From Limnoperna fortunei (taxonomy: Eukaryota; Mollusca; Bivalvia; Mytilida; Modiolidae), in NCBI GenBank assembly GCA_944474755.1, contig OX104122.1, forward strand, positions 23,461,714 to 23,525,713: a DNA stretch of 64,000 nt, written 5' to 3'. The notes under the pieces were generated by a model. That model did not search any database, was not told where the DNA came from, and was given only the letters and a program-made list of their open reading frames with translations. Of the stretch, positions 40,001 through 52,000 are shown piece after piece. The stretch's first letter is position 1. The number at the start of each line of letters is the position of its first letter. The position numbers were made by a program, and so were the translations under genes.

Positions 40001-43000
40001 GCAATTTAAATAGAAAATTGAAATCTCTTTTCATGCAAATATTTTTAGCTGGTATTTGCAGCTATTGCAATTAGTGAAGATAAACTTGAACACGTTAATT
40101 GGTTGTCGTATGCTTTTGATGTTTGTTTGTTTGTTTGATGGTGTTTTAATGCCACTTTCAGCAATTTTTCAGCTATATCATGGCATCCAGATTTTATTGG
40201 GGGAGGAAGATGGTGTACCCGGAGAAAACCCCCGACTGTAGGAAAACTGGAAATCTTTGTCAATTAAGATTGGAGTCAAGTACACCCTGCCTGCAGTGAG
40301 AAACGAACCCCCAATCTCAGTGTTGACAGACCATGTGATCAAAGGTAGGCGAACTACTTTAACCACTCGGCCACCGAGGCCCCATATGCTTTTGATAACT
40401 TTTCATTATATTTCAGGTGTCAAAGACTTCTGTATTGTTTGTAGCACTTGTCGAAGACATAAACAAAACAGTCAAACATCATACTGCTGCATTTGATCAT
40501 GCAACTCAAATGGCTGTGGAAAAACTAACAAAACAAAAGAAGTTATTGTAAGTTAGACACGGTCACTTTACCTATTTAACCCAGCCACATATGGTTTTAT
40601 TTGACTGTTTTAAGAAGCTCATAGTTTATGCCCATATATTGGTCCTTTCTGTCTTTTGTTTTTCGTAAATTTTTAGGTTATTTGTTACTTTAGTGTTTAA
40701 TTGAAGTGCGAGGTGTTGGTTGGTTTATCCCTTTTTAGCTCACCTGACACATTGGGTCAGTGTGAGCTATTCTCATCACTTGGCATATGTCATTGTCATT
40801 GTTGTTGTCAGTCGTAAACTTTTTACATTTCAATTGTATTCTCCAAAACCACTTGGCCAATGAGAACTAAACTTGGCATGAATGTTAATTGGGTGGTTCT
40901 TAAGTTTAAGGTTTTTGGTGCTGACCAAATATTAAACATGGCTGCCAGGGCAATTAATGCCTTCTGATTGTCTAAATTTAAAAATCTTATCACAAACCTC
41001 TTTGCAGATTGATTCAAAATATATGAAATGTACCTTAGATGGTCATCTACAAAGTTGGAGTTTTTTGTGATGATCCAAGATGGCCATCACCACGGAACAC
41101 AGCAGGACCCTATGGGAAAAATACAAATAGCTTCTACAAAACTGTTACACACTATATGCACTATATATTTTGAGTTTTTTAAGGGTTCCATAAGATATGA
41201 TATCGCATGCACTGAGCTGCCCTGATTGTTTTATTATATTTCACTAAATTTTCTACTCTTATTCTTGGTCTCTTTAATATATTGGTGTACAATATACAAG
41301 TATGTATATTCATTCATTTTTTGAGGTCTTGGTCATTATCTGATTTTTTAAATGTAGAATTTTGTCATTATTTTGTGATAGAAAACAATTTTAAAGTGCA
41401 TAATTCAAAAACACATTGCGATATTGCATGATAGAAGCTTGGTTGCAATTGATATTGCACAGCTAATCAATTTTTTGGATTTTGTTCTTGTACTGAAAAA
41501 ACCAGCCATGCAATATCACTTGTAATCAAAACTTCAGCCGTGCAATGTCTTAAAATATGGGTTAGTGAGAGATACATTGTTTTAATGGACGCTTAAATTA
41601 CGAAATGTAATACAGAGGATTCCTCTTAATTGCTTTACCAATTTGTCAGAGAAAAATACGCAATTAACAGGAGCATGCAGTTAACAGAAAGGCAATATTT
41701 TAACAGAAAATATAAAGTTTTCACTTTAATTATCTAATTAAAAGCTGCGTTGATACATAAAACAATTAAGATGACTCTTTTAGCTTACCTTAATTCTCGT
41801 AACAACAATTATAATATAAAAGAAGGTTGTGAAAACATGTTTTGATATTTCTAGTGCCTCTACAATAACTTTTTTTTTAAACTTGTCCCTTCGGACAAGT
41901 AACTTTCAAAATTTACTTGTCCGAATGAAAACATCACTTGTCCGAAAATTTTGACCCAGAACATCCAAAATTTGTATGTTTCAATTATGTGGTTAAAAAC
42001 AATACATATTATGCTTAGCTAACTTTACGATAGATTGAAACAGAATTTTGTCAGATCCATGTGTGTGTTGATGTTTTGATGTCAAATTAGTTTTACAACT
42101 ATTATTGGCAAGCTCAGTTCCTTCAAGTGTTTTCTTGATCACGAATAAAGTTGTATACTGGTCCCATCGCAGCTTGTAGTTAGGGCTATGCATCTGTATT
42201 TTCGAACCAGCGCTAAGTAATTTGCATAAATTTGTTGACATGTTATCTGCAATGAAAAAAATGTAATGGATAATAAATTCAGAAAAAATATTGACCAAAC
42301 TTGCATTTTCAAGAAAAGATACTTCAATTCTTTATGATACTTCATTATAGGCTTATTTTTTTACTTCTCCTGATGGACAAGTGACTACTGAGTTTTACTT
42401 GTCCGACAGACATTTCCACTTGTCCCAGGCAATCGGACAAATGTTATTGTTGAGCCCTGGTGCAAAACACTGTTCTTGCCTCATTTGGAAATGTTAGATT
42501 TTGACAAGTAACAAGTCCATTTCTGGATAATTTAATGCAATAAACAGTTATTTTTGAATTTTTAATATTTTTCATGCAATCAACAGAATTTTTGTTTACT
42601 TAGAGATTATAGGAAATGGTTAGGTGTTTTAAAATCTCATGCAATTAAGAGAAATATGCAATTAACAGATATGCAATTCAGTGGAACCCAATGTAATATT
42701 ATATATTGTACTTTCATTATAGGTTAGAAAAGAAAGGCAGTCAAGAATCTCCATTGACCAAGTTAGACCAGGACAACATGGCATCTACAATGGAACTGTT
42801 AAATGCCTTAAAGACTCAAGCCCCAAACATCAAATTCATTACTGCATTCAAAGACAATGTGCAGGTAAGACTGTTAAATGCCATAAAGACTCAAGCCCCA
42901 AACGTCAAATTCATTACTGCGCTCAAAGACCGTGTGCAGGTAACACTGTTAAATCCCATGAAGACTCAAGCCCCAAATGTCAAATTCATTACTGCAGTCA

Positions 43001-46000
43001 AAGACAGTGTTCAGGTAACACTGTTAAATGCTTTACAGACTTAAGCCCCAAATGTCCAATTCATTACTGCATTCCAAGACAGTGTGCAGGTAACACTATT
43101 ACATGCTTAAAGACTCAAGCCCCAAATGTCAAATTCATTACTGCATTCCAAGACAGTGTGAAGGTTACACTTTTAATGCCATAAAGACCCAAGCCCCAAA
43201 ATATCAAATTCATTACTGTGGTCAAAGACAGTGTGCAGGTAATAATTTTAATGCCATAAAGACACAAGCCCCAAATGTCAAATTCATTACTGTGGTCAAA
43301 GACAGTGTGCAGGAAACATTGTTAAATGCTTTAAAGATTCAGGCCCCAAATGTCCAATTCATTACTGCTGTCAAAGAATTTAATTTATAGTCAGACCTGT
43401 CTAATTTTACCTTCATATGGACCATTGTATGTAATATATAGGTAGCACAAAACAGGTAGTAGGTTATGGGTTTATTTAGTATGCTATGCACTTCCAAGTG
43501 AAATAAAATTGAAGGTAACACACGACACATTAATGCTTGAGAACTGTGATTACTAAGGCAGGTTTTACTAAACCTATTACTATTTACGGGTACTTTTGCA
43601 AATACATGTATGTGTCAGATGTAAAGTGCCATTCTGTTTTTCTTTATATTTAAAATTTTTTTTGTTATAGATAAATAATTCCTTAATACAAGAAATCCTT
43701 CTAGCATCAGAGAATGTCATCAAATTGTATCCAGAGTATGAGGAGTTGTCCTCCCATATATTCCAGTATGCTCTCTCAGACACATGTTTAAAAATGTTTG
43801 AATCAGATGATATGACTGGTGCCCTGTCTCTAGAAGGTGCTGCTCCATCGTCTGCTGCTACCATGGAATTATTACATTTGTTGGTATGTGCTTCATAGCT
43901 ACAGGGTAAATGTATTATTTTTGGATTTTTGTAATGTAGTTTGTAACCACTTAAAATATTTTCAATATGTTAAGATTATTGCATCCATTAATTTGTAAAA
44001 TAAACAATTGAAATGCTGAAATCCAATCAATTTTTGTTTATTATCGCTATTTTGCAGTATTTTCCTTTGATCTTTGTGTGCGATATTATTCCATCTCACT
44101 TTACTAGCTTGAGATGGGCCCATCTCAGCTCGCTGTCAAGACAGCGATAAACAGATTATTTACGTTTTATGAAACTCGATGCATTTTCTCGTCATCTCAT
44201 CTCAGGGCTATCGCCCTTCGACAAGATATGAACGAGAAAACGCATCTCCCTATCGACATAATATATGCAGGTATTGTGATTACACAATGAAAGTATATTA
44301 CACTGTAACAAAAAGTACATTACACTCCAACAATTGCTGATCATGCATGAATTTGTCTTATGACGTAAATTGTATGACATTGTTAAGAAAATATAATGTT
44401 TTAAATCATATATAAATAATACTGGTATATTTGTCAGATCTGAATTTTCACGAGTTTGCAAAAATGTCAAGATAGCGACTTTTTCCACTAGAGAGTTTGA
44501 AATTACTGAAAGGCAAACTTACAAATCTTAGTGAAAAGAGTCCCCCTTATGTAAAGAGAAAATATAAAATATTTGTACATTGTTGTAATTATACAGTTTA
44601 TTTGTACAAGCCTTAGAAACAGGTAGAAATGTGAGGTTCTGCGAGCATTTCTTACCTGTTTCACGGTGACTACAAATAAAATTAATTTTTTGACAATGAT
44701 CGAATATTGTTTTTATTCTGCAACGAGGAAATACATTTTAAACTTATGAAAAACATGAAAAAAATGCACTTCTAGCCAATTTTGACTTAAAATTTTCTGC
44801 ACGTATTTGAGTGATAGCCTGACATCACAAACAAATATCATATTTGACAACATGCAGTAAACTAAAACAGAATACTAAGTATCGTTAGAAGTAAAGACAA
44901 GGGTACCTCGAGCTCATGTCATTATTTACAAATAAAGCTTTGCTGTAATCGTATGGTCATATTTGTATAGTAAAAAACCGAAGTTGCAGAATAAAATATG
45001 GTATCTGTATGGCAAATGATACATTTTTATCTGTAATCTAAGATTATCGCCAGCTAACCCTAAGATAACTCGTTTGTTTCATTGAATTGTGATGATGTTT
45101 AATTATGTAACATTACACAAAACTGCAATAACTGTTTTACTGTAATTTTAGGGAAAATTGCTATATGTGAAGAGTGTAGAAGAGTCTCCTGTAGTAATGG
45201 ACATCCACTGGTTGTCAAAGGTTTTGGAACTGATTGACCCCCAGCCCAATGCTGGAAAGTTTCCATATGTTTCAGAGAAAACGAAAACAGTATTACTTGA
45301 TGACTTGGTAAAAAAAGTGGTTGAAGGAAAACTAGGGGAGGTAATTCCACTTATAGATGTGTACCTCTAACTTGCATTAAGAGGCAATAAGGGGAGACAA
45401 TTCTACTAATAAATAAAATTGTGTTTACATATTGTTCAAGAAGAGTTTATTTTGAGCTGCTGAAGTTGCACACCGCCAAAGCATTTTTGACTTTCCACAC
45501 TTGTTTCAATTTGTTTTAAGTGAAATCCTATAAAAATACAATTTTTCTTAATCTATATACAAACTTTTCTTTTCAGAAAAATATGACAGCTCTTCTGCCA
45601 AAGCTTGGATTCGGTTTTGCAACCAAACATGCTTATGTTCCATACAGATTTCTAGACAGTGAACCTCCTGTTTCCATGGTAACCTTTAGTAGCTTACTTG
45701 TCACATTAATTACTGTCAGACTCTGTGAATTTGTATGTTATTATAGTCAAAATACAATGACCTATCAGGTATTTTCTACCTATTGGTCAATCAATTCTTA
45801 ATTCAAATAACAGCTGTTTAGAAAACTGCTGCAATCTGTTTTCTGTAAAGCTTTTCATAAGTGATAGCTTGGACATTTAAATTGCAGCTGCTCATGTGTG
45901 ACTCGGGTAATTTTAAACCTCTAACTCAAGTTCCAACTACATTACACCCTATGACAAGATTATAAATTTAAAGTTACCTGAGTATACCAACCTTTCAAAA

Positions 46001-49000
46001 ACAGTCTATTAATGGCAAACTTTGTAAAAGATATTTCATACTTTAATATTTCGTATTTATATACCATCACTGTGTTGTGTTTGTTTTTGTGTTAACAACA
46101 CCAGAAAAATAAATAGCTGCAATTTAAATGTCCAGCTCTTTCTGATTAGGAGCTTTAAAGAAAACAGATTGAAGCAGTTTTATGAAACAGCTGTTATCTA
46201 TTTTTGGAATTGATTGAGCAATAGGTAGAAAATACCTGACAGGTCATTGTATTTTGATTATAACAGATTTCATGATAGATTGTGTCAATCAAGTACAATG
46301 GAAGAATTACTTCATCAAATCATAGCTGTTTTGCATTATTTTGAGGTTTGGCTATTTTTGTCTTCTTTGATATATAAGATCTTACATTAGTAGGAGTGGA
46401 TTATTGGATTTCTTCAATCGAGAGAGTAAAATTATGGAATTTTAAATCTGCACCTTAGCGAGAAATCCTATAATCCTAGAGTACTAATGTATGATGCCGT
46501 TTCTCTTATTATACCCCCGCAAACTTGTTTGTGGGGTATATAGGAATCGCCCTGTCTGTCCATCTGTCTGTCTGTCCGTCTGTCCACATCCCTTGTAAGC
46601 GCAACTCTTCCTAAACCGCTTGATGAAATTTAATGAAACTTAGCATAAAGGAAGTACATTACATGAAGGATTTTTATTTACCTTGAATATCATTATGGGG
46701 AGATAATTGGACTTGAAAGCGAAGCGGGGGTATCGCATTGTGAGCACGCTCACAGTCCACACTTGTTTTGAAAAGTAGTGAATATGTATGAAATTAAATA
46801 CATTTTCTCCTAACCCCAATTTTATGGTCACCCGATAAATGACATTTGTTTTTATTTCTGTTTTTGATATTATTATTTTAAACTAATCAACAGATGAGGA
46901 CGACATATTCACTAGTGATGAGAATTTGTTTACACTGGTCAAAGGCATGAACTGTTTGGTTTCCATACATTATCTCAGTTCATTGCAATTTTCGTAACTA
47001 GCTTTAGACAGATAAAATTCAATTTAAGTTCAATTATCAGACACCTGTGGTTTCAGAGCTGAGCCCTTTAATGTGAAAATGGCTGTTAATAAATATTGGT
47101 TTCTTAGCATCAAATCTAAAACCAAGCTGTAGACAGATAAAATATATGTCAAGTTTTTAAGAACAATGTGTTGTTGTTTGGCAATGGGTATGGGGCTGAC
47201 GGTGTGCGTCCTGTAATTGGAAGAATTGAGGTGGCAGGTGCAATATCAATTCACATTTTTATACCCCAGCTTCGATGAAGAAAGGTATACTGTTTTACCG
47301 TTTGTCAGTTGCAGTATTCTATGCAACTATAGCATGTAGAAGCCTGATATTTTGCGTATTGCTTTATTCTATAGTGCCATTGGGTGTATGGAGATTTCAT
47401 GCTCTTTGGTCATCTACTTCCTGTTTACCGAATACTTTTTGGTAGGGCTGTCACATTAAGTGAGCTTTAGCTGACAGATACACTTGTTCAATAATTTTTG
47501 CACACCAGTGTCACAGCCTCAGATGTATATCTTAAGCTGATTTGCAATATTCTTGGATGTTTCTACTATGTTTATGCAATATTTAGTGAGCTAATGACCA
47601 ATATTTTAATTTCTTTTACATACTCAATACATGAGCAAAGTTGGTTATTTCCTATAACCTAACTTGGTATTTCAGCCTGTGACTGATTGTGACGTCATAA
47701 TAAGATGTATTGATGACGTTGACTATACATGAATTCTTCTGCAAACAACAAGTGACGACCCTAAAAACATTGAATTTGCAAATATTATTTAATTACTTGT
47801 AAAATATTGTTCTCGTTATTTCCTTTTTACTATGGAACTTAAAAAATAAGGTTTGTTTTCAATTGTTGGTTAGATTATTGGTTAAACACGACTTTGGATC
47901 GATTTATGCTGCAACATAAACCGCTTCGCGGTTTATTCAGCGTAAATCGACCCAAAGTCATTAATTGGATAAAAACGACTTTGGATCGATTTATGCTGCA
48001 ACATAAACCGCTATTTAAACACATGTTAACTTCAAACCAGAAAGACCATGCCAGTGTCTCTTTGTGGAAGGTTTGTTAGCAATATTAGGATTTTGGGTTT
48101 TTTTAAGGCCCCGCCAATATTTGTTCTTCAACATGGTAGCCAGATATTTAACAAGAATCAAATATAATTTCAGGAAGAGTATATAGGGAAAGAAGCAGAC
48201 GTACAGGAAGTCAGATACCAGTTCAATCTGGTTCATGGTCTGGCTACAGATATAATGAGTCAGCTATTTACCTACACATCCTTCATTAGAAAGCCTATAC
48301 TCATGTGGAAAAATGGTGTTGTAATTCAGGAAAATCTAGCACAAACTGTTATACAGCTGAAAAATAGTCGAGGTACTTATACTCTTAAATAGTTCAATAG
48401 TCACAATACTGCTGACAGGAATATCATCGAGGGCCTCGGTGGACCAGTGGTTAAGGTAGTTTGTCTACTATTGATCACGTGGTCTGTCAACACTGAGATT
48501 GTGGGTTTGAGTCTCTTTGATTTTTAAAGAAATTACGGACTTGGAATTGCTCAAAGTGGAGTGCCGGGACATCATATGTACATCCCAAACACATAACCAT
48601 TTCTAAGGAAGTGCTATTTTATTATCAGTTATAATACAGCTGTGTCAATTAGTGCGAGGCATTACTTACTCTAGTTTGTTGTTATTACTCATAATAAATA
48701 AATTCAAACATAAGAATAAGCTGAGCAATTTAATTTGTGTAACTTTACGTTTTTGACAAAAATATCAACACACAAATCTGTAAGTGCTTTGCATAGTAAT
48801 AATACCTCAAAAGGGATTGTCTCCATGAGGATTATTTTTTTCTTTCATCCTTTGAAGGAATATTTAGTTCTAAACAATCGAAAGTCAGTTTGCTCGTACA
48901 ATTTATTTGAATCATTTGAGAAATAAATATCAGTGTCAGGGACAGGTTTCAGTTTACATTTAAAATGCCACATCACTTTGGTAATCAAGAAATGGCTAAA

Positions 49001-52000
49001 AAAAGTGAAAATGAGAATATAAAAACATGCTGTTACAAAGGTATCATCTAGTTATTAAACACATGACATTACAAAGACTCAGAAATTATTTTTAAATGAT
49101 TAAGAATTTTTTTAATTTTTGGTCAGAATTTTAGATAAAGCTTAAGGTATTCGACCCATAATTGAAGTCACAGTTTAATTTTATTTTTCGACCACAAAAT
49201 ACTGCTGTATAAAATTAATGTAATGCTAATTAATGATTCAAATTCATATTGTTTTACTAGAGTCAATGTTAACAGTTTTGAGCAAAAAAGTTAGTTACTC
49301 AAATAGTATTTCCGATGTTTGCCGAACATTACCGAAGTCTGTTCCATTGAAAAACAATGGACATCCGACACACCAAATATGATCACGTGGTCAATTGTGG
49401 TCCGGGTACCTTAAATTTGTTGATTACCTAACTGATTGTCTTACATTATGTCTGTGTTTCTCTTACCGTTCACACTGGATATTTTCAGAATTTATGTCAG
49501 TGATAAAAAAAAATTTCCAAATGTAATTGTATAAATAAAACAATCGGGGTCGGCAGACAAAGAGAATGTAGGAGTTTTTTTTATTATGGCCGAAAGCAGA
49601 TTTCAACTGTAACTATTAGCTTTTTATTCAGAGACATTTTACGGGTCCTTGGTCCCTTGGTCCTAAGCCTGTAAAATTCAAATCAAGACCACCCAGCTGT
49701 ACCTACATGCTGATTCTTAGCATTCTTGATTTTTTTACCCCCGCTTCGAAGGAGATGGGGGTATACTGTCCGTCCGTCCCTTTGGGACAAAAATGTCAGT
49801 CGCAGTTTTCTAAGCAACTTTTGGATACATAAGCCTGATATTTTGCATATTGCTTTATCCTATAGTACCATATGGTGTAAAGCGATTTTATGCTCCTTGG
49901 TCATCGACTTCCTGTTTACCAAATTCTTAGATTTTTTCACATAGTTGACACATGCAAAATTTTGGGGAAAGCGGGGGTATCACTAGTGAGCATTAGCTCA
50001 CAGTCCAGACATGTTTTTTCATTATTCATACTTCTACATAACTTCTTCTAGACTTAAGGGACAACTGGTCCTTTAAGCCAACGAACATGAAGAACACTTA
50101 TAAGTATTGTTTTTTTTTTTTTTGTTGTGTTGTGTCATTTCTTTTTTTGAATACTTTTAATAGATACTCCACATCTTGAGCTGCTTGTACAAACATCCAG
50201 TACTGATACCGGTTCACTGAAGGATACATTGCCCAGAATACTGATCCACACTGCCAAGAAGTTCAAGATTGTCATAGAATACATACTGTGTAGTCACCGA
50301 GTACCATTTGAGGTAAGTCATATTTGCTAGTACTATCATCACAATGAAACAGGGTGCTTGGTTGCCGATTTGTTAAGGAAGATCATCAACTATTGATCAT
50401 GCTGTCTGGCTACACTGAGATTGCGGGTTAGAGTCTCACTGCTGGCAGAATGCACTCGACTCCATTATTAATTGACAAGGTTTGCCAGTTTTCCAACCGA
50501 AGGTCGGAGATTTCCCTTTTGTACTCTGGCTTCCTCCCCCAGTAAAAACTGGATGCCACGATATAGCTGAAATATTGCTGAAAGTGGCATTATCTGTGGA
50601 CCAGAATGTTATTAGAAAATTGTGGAGTATTGTAAGGTTCATATTTTTACATCAGTGAACTTAATTGGGTTATAATGTTTGTTTGTTTGTTTGATGGTGT
50701 TTAATGCCACTTTCAGCAATTTTTCAGCTATATCATGGCGTCCGGTATTTATTGGCGGAGGAAGCCGGAGTACCCGGAGAAAACCCCGGACCTGCGGTAG
50801 GAAAACTGGCAATCCTTGTCAATTAAGATTGGAGTCGAGTACACCCTGCCTGCAGTGAGAATCGAACCCGCAATCTCAGTGTTGACAGACCACGTGATCA
50901 ATAGTAGACGAACTACCTTGACCACTCGGCCACCGAGGCCCCCATTGGGTTATAATGAAACGTTCAAAGATGCTGGATTTTTTGTGTTTGTTATATATGT
51001 ATTTGAACAGTAGTTAATATAGCATTCATTTTCTTGTACAAATCAATCATCATATTAAAAAATCATGAATCTTAAACAGATTGATTGATTGGATGTCTGC
51101 TTTACGTCCAGCGAGCAGTATTTCAGCTATATTCAGGACGGGAACAAGTTAACAAACAATAAATCAACGGAAAATGGGGGTGGGATGGGTCACAAGGAAT
51201 ACAATTTTGACTGCCACTGGAAAAGTATGGAGTTTTGGGTAGGGGCGGAGAATTTAGCCTTTTGTAGCGGCTACAATGAGCCTACTCTTTTTCGAAATCT
51301 ACAAAAGGGGTCTTTATCGTGCAAGAAGCTTGGCACTCTCTAAACACGTTACCCACTATGGTCCACGGTCAGGCTTTCCGTATTATGACCTGACAACCCC
51401 CCAACGAGAGGGTCTCCCCTATCCGCCACCCGTGGACGCGCTGGGCTGCTCTGTGGGTCGAGCACTGGGAACCCTCCCAGTATGGTCCCAGAATCTTAAA
51501 CAGAATATAGATATAAGAGAAATTTGGAGAAAGGGACTCATTCAAACATTAGCTCAATTGTTGCCTTAAGCAAAATTGTACTTTGTCATTTTTTTAACTC
51601 AGAAGTTTAAACAGTCATTTTCTGAGGGTGGAAATTGCATGGAAAGTTTGTGAATTTTAAATCCAAAAGAATTTTTATACCCCTGCTTCGAAGAAGAGGG
51701 GGGTATACTGGTTTACCTCTGTCCGTCCGTCCTTCAACATAACTTTTTCTAAATAGTTTTCTCAGCAACTATTTATCACTACCACTTGAAATTTTATGTT
51801 ACTTTACCATGTGGTCCTATATTGCAAGTACAGATTTCAAGTCTGTCACATATCTACTTCCTGCTTACCAACTTAGTCAATTTTCAATAAAGAGATGTGA
51901 ATAGCAGGGTATACTGAGTGAGCAGTAGCTTATTTTTGTATGTATTATTAAAAATAGTTTATCAAGTCCAGTACTTAATAAGGAAATCCACCTTTATTAA

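Noticed and set aside
41993..42345. Minus-strand frames of 101 and 68 codons as a gene
   Set aside because: They overlap each other in different frames inside a transposon-like interval and show no recognised domain. An uncharacterised remnant cannot be excluded.
51089..51569. GC-richer frames as a coding exon
   Set aside because: The same sequence recurs inverted at the right edge of the window and as a fragment at 59558, so it is a dispersed repeat.
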